From Photobacterium alginatilyticum (lineage in GTDB: Bacteria; Pseudomonadota; Gammaproteobacteria; Enterobacterales; Vibrionaceae): a stretch of DNA of 64,000 nucleotides. Position numbers and translations under genes: made by a program. Shown here in pieces: positions 36,774 to 47,080 of this stretch. Position 1 is the stretch's first letter, and each line of letters starts with the position of its first letter. The stretch spans positions 273,923 to 337,922 of the forward strand of contig NZ_RSEJ01000002.1 of the NCBI RefSeq assembly GCF_009910675.1, read 5' to 3'. Below the pieces are notes generated by a model. It worked only from the letters and a program-made list of their open reading frames with translations. It made no database searches and was not told the DNA's origin.

Positions 36774-36789
36774 TGCAAAAAATAAGCCA
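36774..36789 (-). promoter_or_regulatory. Sigma-54 promoter of the fliKLMNOPQR-flhB operon
   Basis: TGGCTTATTTTTTGCA on the minus strand has exact GG-N10-GC spacing. The predicted start is about 30 bp before the fliK ATG. It falls in the 85-bp gap between fliJ and fliK, so fliK onward can be transcribed apart from fliE-J. Confidence 0.82.
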
Positions 36790-36819
36790 ACAAGGCATAC
36801 AAAGAGGGGTAAGTACAGA

Positions 36820-37263
36820 CTAACGATGGATCCTGCGCGCAAACTGCAAGGTGGCAAACTCATCCATCAGTTTCTGTTCTTGTTTATCACGCAGCAATTG
36901 CCGCTCATTATGTTTTTTTTCCAGCAGCCATTCGATGGATCGGCGCTTTTTCCTGACCTCACTCCAGTGCTCGCTACACTGCTCGACCTGATCCTCGAAT
37001 TGTCTTCCCGCTTCCCTCTGTGTCACCAGGGTCTCATCCAGCTGGCTAAGGAATTTTTGCAGGTGACCGTAGGAGCTGGCCGTTAAACCTTGCTGTCCAC
37101 GGGCCGAAAGCTGCTTGCAATAGTCCAGTCGGTACTGCTCGATCTGCTTTAGCTGTTCCCGGTAGTTTTCCAGCTCGGTACGGGCATTGCTGAGGGCAAG
37201 CGACGCCTTATGCTCGTCATCTTTGGTTCTTTCCAGAATCAGCTCTAGTGCATTGTCTGCCAT
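36820..37263 (-). CDS. fliJ: Flagellar export chaperone FliJ
   Basis: 147 residues, almost entirely a charged antiparallel coiled coil (helices about 5-70 and 75-140) with no membrane segment. The first residues (ALELILERTKDDEHKASLAL) resemble other FliJ. It links the FliI ATPase to FlhA and cycles chaperones. It is last in the fliE-fliJ run, 51 bp after fliI. Confidence 0.93.
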   Translation of the reverse strand: MADNALELILERTKDDEHKASLALSNARTELENYREQLKQIEQYRLDYCKQLSARGQQGLTASSYGHLQKFLSQLDETLVTQREAGRQFEDQVEQCSEHWSEVRKKRRSIEWLLEKKHNERQLLRDKQEQKLMDEFATLQFARRIHR

Positions 37264-37314
37264 TATTGCTCCCGTTTACGCTGGGTTCCGTTATTCAGAT
37301 GCGTGGCGGCCCAG

Positions 37315-38637
37315 TTAGCCGCCCAGTGTGGAACGTAGCATATTCACACACATATCATACGGAACAGACTCTTTCATCGCCTGCTGCAGATAAGCATCCA
37401 GTTTTGGCTTGAAGGTAAAGGCCTGGTCGATAGCCTGATCGGTGCCGGGTTTATAGGCTCCAATCGATACCAGATCCTGGTTTTTTCGACATATCGACAA
37501 GATCTGGCGCACGGCCTTGGACATCAGCATATGTTCTTCACTGACAATGGCCGGCATAACCCGGCTGACAGAGCGCTCAACATCAATTGCCGGATAATGG
37601 CCGGCATCGGCCATCTCCCGCGATAAGACAATATGGCCATCCAGAATAGCCCGCGAGGCATCGGCAATCGGATCCTGCAAATCATCACCCTCTGTCAGCA
37701 CGGTAAAGAAGGCAGTGATCGAGCCCTGATGCTCCCCGCCGTTCCCGGCACGTTCTACCAGCGCTGGCAATTTGGCAAATACTGACGGCGGATAACCTTT
37801 CGTGGCCGGAGGTTCGCCGACTGACAAGGCGATTTCACGCTGTGCCTGAGCAAAACGGGTCAGCGAATCCATCAGCAGCAAGACATCCAGCCCCTGATCC
37901 CGAAAATATTCGGCTATCGTGAGTGCAGTCTGGCACCCCTTCAGGCGCATCAGGGGCGAGGCATCTGCCGGTGCAGCAACAACGACAGCACGCTGGCGGC
38001 CCTCAGCACCGAGGATTTCGTCAATAAACTCTTTCACTTCTCGGCCACGCTCACCGATAAGGCCGACCACCACGACCTGCGCCGTGGTTCCCCGGGTCAT
38101 CATCCCCAGCGTGACCGACTTACCGACACCCGAGCCGGCAAACAGGCCGATACGCTGACCTTTTCCGACAGTCAGCAATCCGTTGATGGCTTTCAGGCCA
38201 ACATCCAACGGCTCTTTGATCGGCTTACGTGCCAACGGGTTAATCGGCTCAGCACTGAAGGATGCACGGTTGGCGGTATAAATATCCCCCAGCCCGTCAA
38301 GCGGGTTGCCCACCCCGTCGATAACCCGGCCGAGCAGCTCAGGTCCAACCGGCAGTCCGCTGTTCTGCAGAACCGGAGTGACCTTGGCACCCGGCATAAT
38401 ACCGGTGAGCTGCTCACTCGGCATCAGGAACAGGGTCTCACCGGAAAACCCGACGACTTCAGCTTCTATATCTCCGTTGAGGGTTTCTACCCGGCACAAG
38501 CTTCCGAGCGGTGCCCGGCAGCCAATCGCTTCTAGCGTCAGCCCGACGACACGGACAAGCCGTCCGGATGCCACCGGACGACAGGCAGTATTATTGGTTT
38601 GATAGCGGGAAAGGCGTTCAGCCAAAGGAGCAGACAT
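37315..38637 (-). CDS. fliI: Flagellar export ATPase FliI
   Basis: A 440-residue F1-beta-like ATPase. It has Walker [16 protein letters not shown] (around 164-178), the [16 protein letters not shown] segment, Walker [19 protein letters not shown] and the [17 protein letters not shown] family motif. It forms the hexamer under the export gate that unfolds and loads substrates. The start shares one base with the fliH stop. Confidence 0.98.
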   Translation of the reverse strand: MSAPLAERLSRYQTNNTACRPVASGRLVRVVGLTLEAIGCRAPLGSLCRVETLNGDIEAEVVGFSGETLFLMPSEQLTGIMPGAKVTPVLQNSGLPVGPELLGRVIDGVGNPLDGLGDIYTANRASFSAEPINPLARKPIKEPLDVGLKAINGLLTVGKGQRIGLFAGSGVGKSVTLGMMTRGTTAQVVVVGLIGERGREVKEFIDEILGAEGRQRAVVVAAPADASPLMRLKGCQTALTIAEYFRDQGLDVLLLMDSLTRFAQAQREIALSVGEPPATKGYPPSVFAKLPALVERAGNGGEHQGSITAFFTVLTEGDDLQDPIADASRAILDGHIVLSREMADAGHYPAIDVERSVSRVMPAIVSEEHMLMSKAVRQILSICRKNQDLVSIGAYKPGTDQAIDQAFTFKPKLDAYLQQAMKESVPYDMCVNMLRSTLGG

Positions 38638-39440
38638 TACTGTCCTCCGTTATTCTGCTGGCTATTGGCCCCGTTGAATTGTTGTAACAGATGGCGAATA
38701 CGATCTTCAATAAAGTAGTCAACGCTGGAATCACCGGACTGTACCTGCAAATCGCCCCGGTTCAAAGCAGGCTCGGCCTGAAGTGCCCAGTGGCGATCAG
38801 CCAAATTGTCTTCCCCGTAGGCTTCCCTGACCAACGCCAGATCCTCGGGATGCAGGCTAAGCCGGGTTTCTCGGCCAGCAATAGGAAGTGCACCGATAAC
38901 GTCACGGATTGTATTCAGGATAACCTGCGGGTTAGTTTGAACCTCGACCCGGATTAACTCCCGCGTCAGGCTGGTAACCAAATTAACCACTTGAGTTTCG
39001 ACTTCGCTGTCGACTTGTTGCAGTGGGGCAGCCAGCTTTTCAATCAGCTGGGTCAGGTGACTGACATGTTCGTTGATCTGCGCCTGGCCTTGTTCCAGCC
39101 CTTGCTGCAAACCTTGCTCCGTGCCTTCCTGCCGCCCGGCCTCCAGCCCTTCGGCCTTGCCGGCTTCCAGCCCTTCGGCATGCCCGGCTATCCGTCCTTC
39201 CTCAAGCCCTTCTTCATAGGCAGAGTGGCGAATATCCTCAAGATCAGCCGCTGTCAGCGGTGGAGGGCCCTGCTCTTCCTCTTCCTCAGGCAGCTCCGGT
39301 GGCCATTGCGGATCATAGCTGATCGCATTATCCAGCGGCGCTTCTTGTTCATCCGCATAATCCGGATAAGCCCAACGTTCGAGCTCCTGGGCCTGGTGGT
39401 CCGAAACCCGCAAAAAGCCACGGCGGCGGTCAGTACTCAT
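38637..39440 (-). CDS. fliH: FliI regulator FliH
   Basis: 267 residues. The central part (about 85-125) is a run of GxxxG-type repeats ([20 protein letters not shown] and continuing), the FliH hallmark, followed by the V-ATPase-E-like C-terminal domain ([39 protein letters not shown]). FliH ties FliI to the C ring and inhibits it until assembled. The N-terminus is acidic and variable. Confidence 0.95.
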   Translation of the reverse strand: MSTDRRRGFLRVSDHQAQELERWAYPDYADEQEAPLDNAISYDPQWPPELPEEEEEQGPPPLTAADLEDIRHSAYEEGLEEGRIAGHAEGLEAGKAEGLEAGRQEGTEQGLQQGLEQGQAQINEHVSHLTQLIEKLAAPLQQVDSEVETQVVNLVTSLTRELIRVEVQTNPQVILNTIRDVIGALPIAGRETRLSLHPEDLALVREAYGEDNLADRHWALQAEPALNRGDLQVQSGDSSVDYFIEDRIRHLLQQFNGANSQQNNGGQ

Positions 39441-39484
39441 AGCCAGCCCTTACGGCATTTTTCTCTTTGCTGGAAAGGCGAGGA

Positions 39485-40525
39485 TTACAAGAACTCATCT
39501 GCGCCTCCGCCTGTTAGCATCAGCTCACCGGCATCAGACAGACGGCGGGCAATAGACAGAATTTCCTTCTGCGCTGCTTCCACATCGGCAACACGGATAG
39601 GTCCCATTGCCTCCAGATCATCCTGAAGCATTTCTGCCGCACGTTTCGACATGTTACGGAGGATCTTGTCACGCAGCATATCATCGGCACCTTTAAGCGC
39701 CTGCTGTAGCAGATCCTGAGGCACATCACGCAGCAAGGTCTGGATACCGCGATCGTCCACCTCGGCGAGGTTGTCGAATACAAACATCAAATCATCAATC
39801 TGGGTTGCCATGTCTTCATCCGCTTCGCGGATCTGATCCATCAGCAGCCCTTCGACGTTATTATCCAGGTAGTTCATGATTTCAGCAGCCGCCTTCAGGC
39901 CGCCAATTTTCGCAGCCTGTGCACCTGCCTGACCGGCAAACTGTTTCTCCATGATATCGTTTAGCTCATGCAGTGCTGCAGGCTGAACTTCTTCAAGGTT
40001 GGCAATTCGCATCATCAAGTCCAGACGCACACGTTCAGGGAATTGCGCAAGGATCTCGGCAGACTGCTCCGGCTCCAGGTAGGACAGAACGATAGTCTGG
40101 ATCTGCGGGTGCTCGTTAAGAATAATGCTCGCCACCTGGCGCGGATCCATCCATTTCAGGGAATCCAGACCGCGCGAGCCGCTGCCCATCAGAATTTGAT
40201 CGACCAGGTTGTTGGCCTTGTCTTCCCCGAGTGCCGCCACCAGGGTATTACGAACGAAGTCTTCGCTACCCATACCGATACTGGTGTATTTCTGAATATC
40301 TTCCAGGAAGTGACGGTGAACGGCAGAAACCTTGTCCTGACTCAGATCGGCCATCGAGGCCATTACCCCACCGACACGCTGAACCTGTTTGGGCTCCAGG
40401 TGACGAATGATACTGGCGGCATCCTGCTCACTGAGGCTGAGTAATAAGATCGCAGCTTTGTCTGCCCCGGTTAATGTCGAGACATCAAATTTTTTCTCTT
40501 CTGTCGTTGCGACTTCGTTAGCCAT
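39485..40525 (-). CDS. fliG: Flagellar motor switch protein FliG
   Basis: 346 residues. N, middle and C domains are complete. The middle EHPQ motif (NEHPQIQTIVLSYL) and the C-terminal torque helix with alternating charges (DNLAEVDDRGIQTLLRDV) that meets the stator are visible. It overlaps the fliF stop by 8 bp, in keeping with FliF-FliG co-assembly. Confidence 0.98.
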   Translation of the reverse strand: MANEVATTEEKKFDVSTLTGADKAAILLLSLSEQDAASIIRHLEPKQVQRVGGVMASMADLSQDKVSAVHRHFLEDIQKYTSIGMGSEDFVRNTLVAALGEDKANNLVDQILMGSGSRGLDSLKWMDPRQVASIILNEHPQIQTIVLSYLEPEQSAEILAQFPERVRLDLMMRIANLEEVQPAALHELNDIMEKQFAGQAGAQAAKIGGLKAAAEIMNYLDNNVEGLLMDQIREADEDMATQIDDLMFVFDNLAEVDDRGIQTLLRDVPQDLLQQALKGADDMLRDKILRNMSKRAAEMLQDDLEAMGPIRVADVEAAQKEILSIARRLSDAGELMLTGGGADEFL

Positions 40526-42266
40526 CTTCTGTTACCCAACTTTTCACTACTTGCGCAGCCAGATCCGGTTCATTGGCAACCAGCGCCCTGACGGCTTTCA
40601 GCAAATCTTCATCTTTATGCAGATTTGGCAAATCCAAACTACTGCTGCTCAGCTCGAGCGACTCGGCACCGTCAAGCTCGGCACCAATCAAATCAATACC
40701 CTCTTCACCGGCAGCCAGCATCGGCATACCATTTTCGTCCAGTGGCGTACCATCCGCCGCCTGGTTCGGGTACAGCAGCTTGCGCATCGCTGGGCGAACA
40801 AGCACCACAACCACCACAATAATCACCAGTGCCGCTGCCAGCCAGCGTATCCAGGTATTGAAGTTAGGATGCTCCCAAATTGGCAATTCAGGAACCAGCT
40901 GTTCTTCAGGCAAGGCAAACGGCACAGAGATCACTTCCAGCATATCGCCGCGAAGCTCAGAAAAACCCACTCCGCCTTTTAGCAGACGGCTAATCTTGGC
41001 AAGCTCGGCTTCACTCACCGGAACACGTGTGATCTCGCCGGTTTCCGCATTGACAACCTGCTTGTAGTCAATGGCGACCGATACCGTCTGACGACTGACA
41101 ATACCGGTCTGGGCACGTTTGTGTCTGATGGTCGTATCAAGTTCGAAGTTACGGGTGGATTCACGGTGAACAGAGCCATTACTTGAGCCTTTACCCGACT
41201 GCATCTCGGCAATATCCTGAGGTATCGAGGCATCTGCCGGCGGCTGGTTGCTCAGTGCCCCCGGAATACCGGCAACCACGTTGCCGTTATTGTAATCTTC
41301 GAGCGTATATTCACTTCGTGTCGCCGGTGTGGCCGGATCATATTTCTTTCGCGTCTCTTCGATGGCACTAAAATCCATCGAGACATCAACCTGAGAGGTA
41401 TAATTGCCCAGTCCGAGAACCGGGATCAGAATTGCATCAATTTTCTCGCGCAGAGCCTGCTCTTGCTTGCGTTCGAGTTCATATTCTTTGCGCTGTGCCG
41501 TCGCGCTTGGGTCTTCGGTACCGGAGCTCAGCAGGCGACCATGTTGATCCGTGACCGTCACGCGGGTCGGTCTCAACCCCGGCACCGCCGTTGCAACCAT
41601 GTCAACAATCGAGTCGACTTCCTGTTGGCCAAGTGAGCCGTTGGTGCCCAAGGTCAGAAATACGGTAGCCGAGGCTTCCTGGTTATGGCGAACGAACACA
41701 CTCTGCTTTGGCATCGCTAGCAGCACCTGTGCTTTTCGTACCTGACGGATCTGCTCTATCGCACGGGCCAGTTGACGCTCACGGCTTAATTTTAGCCTTT
41801 CGCGCTCAAGGCGCTGGGAAACGCCGAACCCCATATCCTGCATCAGGATTTCATCACCTTCAGAAACGGTGTTGTTCAAACCCGCCCGGGTCATTTCCAG
41901 TTTTATCGACGAAAAAGAGTCGGCCGGTACACGGATCGTATTACCGTCAAGGGTGTATTCGATCTTCTTCTGATCGAAATGATCCAGAATAGGGATCAGC
42001 TCTTCCGTTTCAAAAGTGCCAAGCGGGCGCATTTCCGGTTCTTTGATCCAGGCAACGACAAGTACGATCAATGCCACACAAATCGCCACAGACAGCACCA
42101 GAATAACCTGACGAAGTAAGTCAAGGTTACCCAGCATGCTGTCAACACGATTAGCGCTTTTTTCTTCTGTATCAGGATTTTGCAGCTCCAGGTCAGTATC
42201 TGTAACGACCGGGGCCGGGGCATTACCTGCAACGGCTAATTCGTTGTTTGAAGATGTTTCCGACAC
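40518..42266 (-). CDS. fliF: MS-ring protein FliF
   Basis: 582 residues. Two membrane helices (about 50-72 and 452-473) flank the periplasmic ring-building motifs (LIPILDHFDQKKIEYTLDG; ARAIEQIRQVRKAQVLLAMP). The C-terminal cytoplasmic tail (LDLPNLHKDEDLLKAVRALVANEPDLAAQVVKSWV) binds FliG. It nucleates the basal body at the pole marked by FlhF. It is 15 bp after fliE. Confidence 0.98.
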   Translation of the reverse strand: MSETSSNNELAVAGNAPAPVVTDTDLELQNPDTEEKSANRVDSMLGNLDLLRQVILVLSVAICVALIVLVVAWIKEPEMRPLGTFETEELIPILDHFDQKKIEYTLDGNTIRVPADSFSSIKLEMTRAGLNNTVSEGDEILMQDMGFGVSQRLERERLKLSRERQLARAIEQIRQVRKAQVLLAMPKQSVFVRHNQEASATVFLTLGTNGSLGQQEVDSIVDMVATAVPGLRPTRVTVTDQHGRLLSSGTEDPSATAQRKEYELERKQEQALREKIDAILIPVLGLGNYTSQVDVSMDFSAIEETRKKYDPATPATRSEYTLEDYNNGNVVAGIPGALSNQPPADASIPQDIAEMQSGKGSSNGSVHRESTRNFELDTTIRHKRAQTGIVSRQTVSVAIDYKQVVNAETGEITRVPVSEAELAKISRLLKGGVGFSELRGDMLEVISVPFALPEEQLVPELPIWEHPNFNTWIRWLAAALVIIVVVVVLVRPAMRKLLYPNQAADGTPLDENGMPMLAAGEEGIDLIGAELDGAESLELSSSSLDLPNLHKDEDLLKAVRALVANEPDLAAQVVKSWVTEDG

Positions 42267-42281
42267 TCATTAATTCCTGAA

Positions 42282-42593
42282 TTAAACTGGCATGTTCATT
42301 AATTGTTTATACGCATCCACCAGCTTGTTACGAACCTGGACGGTCGCCTCAAACGCAACACTGGATTTATTTCGGGCGATCATGACATCGGAAAGCGACA
42401 CACTGCGATCTCCCTGATCAAAACGCGTAGCCAGCTCGCTGGATTCTGACTGAAGGTTGTTCACCGTTTTAACGGCGTCATTAAGTACTGCGCCGAAATC
42501 CGAGCTGACCTGCTGGCCTGTCGCCGGGCGAGTCGTGTTCTGGGCTTCCAGCTTCATAGCCTGCATTTCTGCTTGTAGTCCGTTGACTTTCAT
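42282..42593 (-). CDS. fliE: MS ring-rod junction protein FliE
   Basis: 103 residues, the usual length. The C-terminal segment DVMIARNKSSVAFEATVQVRNKLVDAYKQLMNMPV is strongly conserved in FliE. It joins the MS ring to the rod and is the first exported rod protein. It begins the fliEFGHIJ operon, whose sigma-54 promoter lies about 100 bp upstream. Confidence 0.97.
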   Translation of the reverse strand: MKVNGLQAEMQAMKLEAQNTTRPATGQQVSSDFGAVLNDAVKTVNNLQSESSELATRFDQGDRSVSLSDVMIARNKSSVAFEATVQVRNKLVDAYKQLMNMPV

Positions 42594-42693
42594 AATCTTC
42601 CCCGACAGTCAAAAATTTGTCACCACAAAAAGCGGTGTGTTTTTATTGATTCGATTTCTTACTGCTCAGCTTACGACTTTCTTTGCTGTAATT

Positions 42694-42709
42694 AGCAAGC
42701 TTACCGCCA
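42694..42709 (-). promoter_or_regulatory. Sigma-54 promoter of the fliEFGHIJ operon
   Basis: TGGCGGTAAGCTTGCT on the minus strand has exact GG-N10-GC spacing and a consensus TTGCT -12 box. It lies in the 153-bp gap between flrC and fliE, leaving a leader of about 90 bases. Confidence 0.85.
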
Positions 42710-42746
42710 GCATGACTCAAAAGACCAGCAAAATTAAAATTTTACT

Positions 42747-44129
42747 CTAAACTGGGATCTCAATTCCGGCATCTCGCATTTTAGCGAGCTTGTAGCGTAA
42801 TGTCCGCGGGCTGATCCCCAGCTTTTCTGCGACGTCTTTCCGCCGCCCGTCACAGGCACGAATTGTTTCCAAAATAATAGAAAATTCCTGCTCCCGAAGC
42901 TCATTACCGAGTCCGTCGGCAGAGGGCGGCACCTGAAGCGGTTCAATCGCCGGCGACGGTGTCGCCAATTCTACCGCGGTTTGCAGGCTTTGTGCATCCA
43001 GCCAGTCAAGTCCTTCCAACAGAATGTGCTCACATTCGATGTTGTTGCCATCGCCAAGGATCAATGCCCGCTGAATCACATTATCCAATTCGCGCACATT
43101 ACCCGGCCAGGCATATTGTTGCAACTTCACCAAGGCAGACTGACTGATTTTTGGCACCGGCAGCCCCTGTTTAATACAGTGACGTTCTGTCAGGTATGTT
43201 GCCAACGGGGCAATATCCCCTTTTCGATCCGTCAGGGCCGGCCATACTAATGGAAAAACATTCAATCGGTAATATAAATCTTCACGAAAATTGCCTTCAG
43301 CTACATATTGCTTCAGATCGCGGTTACTGGTCGCCAGTACCCGGACATTAAGCTTGATACTCTTGCGGCTGCCCAGTCGCTCCACTTCGCGCTCCTGCAA
43401 TACCCGCAGTAGCTTGGCCTGCAAGTTCAGATCCATTTCGCTAATTTCGTCGAGCAAAATAGTTCCGCCCTGTGCCTGCTCGAATTTACCCGGGCAAGCC
43501 TGGATAGCGCCGGTAAATGCACCCTTCTCGTAACCGAACAATGTCGCTTCCAGCATATTGTCCGGAATGGCCGCACAGTTAATGGCGATAAACGCCCCTT
43601 CATGGCGATCAGAGTGGTCATGAATATAGCGAGACATGACTTCTTTCCCCGAGCCACTAGGCCCCAGGATCATCACGCTGGCATCCGTTTTTGCGACCTT
43701 TTCAGCCAGGGCTAATAGCTTCAAGGATTTTTCATCCGCTACAATGGCCTTGCTTGACTCATTCTTGACCGGTGCGTAACGGCTCACCATATTTAGCAGC
43801 ACTTCTGGTGCAAAAGGCTTGGCCATATAGTCAATGGCGCCTTCTTTCATTGCCGATACCGCATCTTCAATATTGGCATAGGCAGTCATCAGCAATACCG
43901 GCAATTTCGGCCAATGCTGCTTAATGCTTCGCAACAGACCCAGCCCGTCCATGCCGGCCATCTGCACATCAGAAACAACAATATCAACCGACTCGGACTT
44001 TAGCAGCAGCAAAGCCTGCTCGGCGCTCTCTGCCTCAAGCCACTGGTAACCGGCCAGTGCCAACGTATCAACCAGAGCTTCACGTAGCCCTTCATCATCT
44101 TCTACGACCAGTACTCTGCTTTGATTCAT
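42747..44129 (-). CDS. flrC: Flagellar sigma-54 response regulator FlrC
   Basis: 460 residues. An N-terminal receiver domain (acidic pair D11-D12; phospho-acceptor D54 in VVSDVQMAGMDG), a AAA+ sigma-54 activator domain (GPSGSGKEVMSRY Walker [13 protein letters not shown] with the GAFTGA loop; GGTILLDEISEMDL) and a Fis-type helix-turn-helix (RRKDVAEKLGISPRTLRYKL) are complete. Phosphorylated by FlrB, it activates hook, flagellin and basal-body operons. It overlaps flrB by 4 bp. Confidence 0.97.
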   Translation of the reverse strand: MNQSRVLVVEDDEGLREALVDTLALAGYQWLEAESAEQALLLLKSESVDIVVSDVQMAGMDGLGLLRSIKQHWPKLPVLLMTAYANIEDAVSAMKEGAIDYMAKPFAPEVLLNMVSRYAPVKNESSKAIVADEKSLKLLALAEKVAKTDASVMILGPSGSGKEVMSRYIHDHSDRHEGAFIAINCAAIPDNMLEATLFGYEKGAFTGAIQACPGKFEQAQGGTILLDEISEMDLNLQAKLLRVLQEREVERLGSRKSIKLNVRVLATSNRDLKQYVAEGNFREDLYYRLNVFPLVWPALTDRKGDIAPLATYLTERHCIKQGLPVPKISQSALVKLQQYAWPGNVRELDNVIQRALILGDGNNIECEHILLEGLDWLDAQSLQTAVELATPSPAIEPLQVPPSADGLGNELREQEFSIILETIRACDGRRKDVAEKLGISPRTLRYKLAKMRDAGIEIPV

Positions 44130-45196
44130 TGCAACTCTCCAATTGCTGGGTTATTTTCGTTTTGGGTCGTTTCTTGTTGAGCTACCAGACCATCAGCAAC
44201 AGGTATCGACAGGGTAAAACATGCCCCTTTGCCAAGCTCGGACTCTAGCAATAACCGTCCTTTGTGCGCCGTTGCCACCATTTGCACGACGGCCAGGCCA
44301 AGTCCGGTACCCTGCTGCCGGGTGGTAAAGAAGGGCTCAAGAATTTTGGCCTGCATGTCAGGCGCAATACCCGGCCCATTATCAATGACCGACAAATAAA
44401 TGGCATCGCCTTGCTGTATACAGTTCAATGCAACCTTACACTGCTTGCCTGACATCTGAATCGCGTTGGTGATCAGGTTACCTAAAGCACTGGCCAGGGC
44501 ATTAGCATTACCGAGGATCATGATACTTTCATCAGCACATTCAATACTAAAATCGACCTGATTGGTGACCACCTGGGCCTCAACCATATTATCCAGCTCA
44601 TTAAGCAGGCTCTCGAGAGTAAATCGCTCGATGACCTTGTTGTCCCCGCCTTTGGCAAATAGCAGCATATCATTAACCTGCTTTTCCAAGTCGTGCAGGC
44701 GATCAACTAATTTGGTCTGAAACCGCTGCCGGGTTTGGCTATTGAGATTTGGCGCCGATAAATTCGAGGCATATAGCATGGCACTCGATAACGGCGTCCT
44801 TACCTGGTGTGCCAACGAGGCAACCATCTTACCCAGCGAGGACAGACGCTGCATTTCGCTGATCCGCGATTGCAGGAGACGGGTTTCCGTCATGTCGGTG
44901 ATAAAAATTAGTTGGCCGCTATCCGACGCTGATATGGCCAGCTTCACCTTGCGGCCGCTGCGCAATGATACCTCATGGCCGTCATCTTCCTGCGGCGCAA
45001 ACGACCGCTGAATGACAGAAAACCAGCGTTCTCCCTCAAGAGGCTCGCCCAACAGACGATGGGCTTCCGGGTTCGCTTCACAGACGATCCCCATCGAATC
45101 AAGAAATATCACGCCAGAGGGCATCACATCCAGTACCTGCTGATACCGGCCGACCTGCTGCGCTAATGTGCCAAGAGGAGAAGCATTGTCACCCAT
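44126..45196 (-). CDS. flrB: Flagellar sensor kinase FlrB
   Basis: 356 residues and no membrane helix, so a cytoplasmic kinase. It has a PAS-like sensor (about 15-120; MPSGVIFLDSMGIVCEANPEA), the H box SLAHQVRTPLSS, the N box LGNLITNAIQMS and the G boxes DNGPGIAPDM and GTGLGLAVVQ. It phosphorylates FlrC; the signal is thought to be basal-body assembly state. A sigma-54 promoter lies 37 bp upstream, consistent with FlrA control of flrBC. Confidence 0.97.
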   Translation of the reverse strand: MGDNASPLGTLAQQVGRYQQVLDVMPSGVIFLDSMGIVCEANPEAHRLLGEPLEGERWFSVIQRSFAPQEDDGHEVSLRSGRKVKLAISASDSGQLIFITDMTETRLLQSRISEMQRLSSLGKMVASLAHQVRTPLSSAMLYASNLSAPNLNSQTRQRFQTKLVDRLHDLEKQVNDMLLFAKGGDNKVIERFTLESLLNELDNMVEAQVVTNQVDFSIECADESIMILGNANALASALGNLITNAIQMSGKQCKVALNCIQQGDAIYLSVIDNGPGIAPDMQAKILEPFFTTRQQGTGLGLAVVQMVATAHKGRLLLESELGKGACFTLSIPVADGLVAQQETTQNENNPAIGELQ

Positions 45197-45232
45197 GAAT
45201 TACCTGATCAATACGCATAAAAACACTAAATA

Positions 45233-45248
45233 AGCATTTTTTATGCCA
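45233..45248 (-). promoter_or_regulatory. Sigma-54 promoter of flrBC
   Basis: TGGCATAAAAAATGCT on the minus strand, with exact GG-N10-GC spacing and a near-consensus -24 box. It is in the 139-bp gap between flrA and flrB. In V. cholerae, flrBC is FlrA- and sigma-54-dependent, which fits. Confidence 0.87.
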
Positions 45249-45296
45249 AAATAAAGAACATATTATCAATGGGTTAATTGTAAGGAAAGAAAATTG

Positions 45297-45328
45297 ACGG
45301 CGTCAAGAATGTGACACCGCCGTTTTTT
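45297..45328. terminator. Stem-loop between flrA and flrB
   Basis: Arms ACGGCG (45297-45302) and CGCCGT (45318-45323) enclose an inner TCA/TGA pairing. Six T follow on the plus strand; on the minus strand, where flrA is read, the stem is followed by CAATTTTC. It lies just after the flrA stop, so it probably ends flrA transcription, though the better T run faces the other way. Confidence 0.5.
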
Positions 45329-45335
45329 GAGGTGG

Positions 45336-46793
45336 TTAACGCAAATCTTCTTTGTTGAGGCCATACTTACGCATTTTCTCAACCAGCGTAGTACGTCGCA
45401 TCCCCAGCATGTCAGCCGCTCGGGCAACCACACCAGCCTGGGCTTCCAGTGCCTGACGGATCATTTCGACCTCCAGCTCTGCCAGCATCTCTTTCAGGTT
45501 AACCCCTTCAGGCGGCAGATCACTGTTGCCCGCAGCCTCCTCCGACTCATCGTAGCTGGTCGCGAACATATCGGCCAGCGCCGCACGTTCCTGATCTTCG
45601 GTCGACAGGAAGTGCTCTTCCGGCTGAAAATCCGGCAGATCATTGTAGCGGTACTTCATCGGCAGATGGTTTACATCAACCATTTCACCCGGATACAGAA
45701 TGATCAATCGTTCGACCAGGTTCGCCAGTTCACGAACGTTACCCGGCCAGTCATGCTCCATCAGTGAGGTAATTGCCCTCGGTGTGAAGTGGATAAGTTT
45801 TGCACCCTCCGCTTCCATTCTGGCCAGCAGTTCCTGAAGCAATAGCGGGATATCACCGATACGCTCACGCAATGCCGGCATTTCGATTGGAAAAACGTTC
45901 AGGCGGTAATAAAGATCTTCGCGGAAAGTCCCGTTCTGGATCATTTCTTCCAAGTTACGGTGAGTCGCGGCAATAATGCGGACATTTACCTTGATGGTAC
46001 CGTTTCCACCCACACGTTCAAAACAGCGTTCCTGCAATACACGCAGCAGCTTAACCTGCATCGACATTGGCATGTCGCCAATCTCGTCGAGGAACAAGGT
46101 ACCACCTTCCGCCAGTTCAAAGCGCCCTTTTCGGGCAGCAATAGCTCCGGTAAAGGCACCTTTCTCATGGCCGAACAGCTCGCTTTCCAGCAAGTCAGGC
46201 GGGATCGCTCCGCAGTTAACCGGTACAAACGGTCCTTTTCCACGGGAAGAGTGGTAGTGAACGTTACGCGCAACGACTTCTTTACCTGTCCCGGACTCAC
46301 CGAGGATCAACACGCTGGCATCGGTAGACGATACCTGCTCGATCAAGTAACGGACCTGGCTGATCGCTTCACTTCGACCCACCATGCTCCGAAACAACGT
46401 ATTCTTTCGCCCTAGCTGCGGAACCTGAAATGCGCGCTTACCCAGGAACTCCTGACAATGGCGTAGCGCATCTGACAGCTGTCCGTAGTGCAACGGCAAC
46501 TCGAGCTCCCCAACATAGTTAGGCAGCCCCGCCAATTCATTGGCATGGTTAGACAATGCAATCACAGGAATGTGGTTGTGGATGCGCAAGAAATCCAGGA
46601 TCTTGCTCAGTGATTTACCGGTACTGATTTTACCCAGTAAACAGGCACCCCAATCCTTTTCCCAAAGCGAATTTTCCACCTCGCTTGTTGACACAGCTTC
46701 ATGCTGCTCGCCAACAAAATTCAGGATGACACTAAGGTCATGACGGTGCTGCTGATCGTCATCAATAACGAGGGTCTTAGCTAAACCTTGCAT
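45336..46793 (-). CDS. flrA: Flagellar master regulator FlrA (FleQ family)
   Basis: 485 residues from ATG at 46793 ([13 protein letters not shown]), the start that matches Vibrio FlrA; longer readings add unrelated residues. An N-terminal FleQ-type domain (about 1-130) precedes a AAA+ sigma-54 activator domain ([27 protein letters not shown] with [19 protein letters not shown]) and a C-terminal helix-turn-helix ([19 protein letters not shown]). It is the top of the hierarchy and turns on flrBC and early basal-body operons. It has no phospho-acceptor context like FlrC. A 12-bp inverted repeat lies in its leader. Confidence 0.96.
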   Translation of the reverse strand: MQGLAKTLVIDDDQQHRHDLSVILNFVGEQHEAVSTSEVENSLWEKDWGACLLGKISTGKSLSKILDFLRIHNHIPVIALSNHANELAGLPNYVGELELPLHYGQLSDALRHCQEFLGKRAFQVPQLGRKNTLFRSMVGRSEAISQVRYLIEQVSSTDASVLILGESGTGKEVVARNVHYHSSRGKGPFVPVNCGAIPPDLLESELFGHEKGAFTGAIAARKGRFELAEGGTLFLDEIGDMPMSMQVKLLRVLQERCFERVGGNGTIKVNVRIIAATHRNLEEMIQNGTFREDLYYRLNVFPIEMPALRERIGDIPLLLQELLARMEAEGAKLIHFTPRAITSLMEHDWPGNVRELANLVERLIILYPGEMVDVNHLPMKYRYNDLPDFQPEEHFLSTEDQERAALADMFATSYDESEEAAGNSDLPPEGVNLKEMLAELEVEMIRQALEAQAGVVARAADMLGMRRTTLVEKMRKYGLNKEDLR

Positions 46794-46845
46794 AGGAGAG
46801 ATATTGCCTGCCTTTATAGGATTTTCTATTCTGTGGCTTTTATAC

Positions 46846-46889
46846 CAAACTGAACAACTATCAAATCCAGTCAAAAATTGTTCAGTTTG
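46846..46889. repeat. Perfect 12-bp inverted repeat in the flrA leader
   Basis: Arms CAAACTGAACAA (46846-46857) and TTGTTCAGTTTG (46878-46889) are separated by 20 bp, so arm centres are 32 bp apart, about three helical turns. It lies 53-96 bp before the flrA ATG and could be an operator or a leader hairpin. A further copy of the 12-mer is at 19794-19805 upstream of cheB. No convincing -10/-35 could be chosen in 46890-47080. Confidence 0.75.
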
Positions 46890-47080
46890 CTATTACTGAG
46901 GAACAGCAACCAAAATTATTCCGACTATTGTAATAAAAGCACAGGAGAAGGCAACTAGGGACACCCAAAAGCTGTGACCCCAGTACAAAGGAAAGTGCAA
47001 ATCAAGTCATTGGTGTTTATTTTTTGACTTTACAAACAACAAAGCCATTAACCAATGCCTCGATTGCCCCAGAAAGACGA

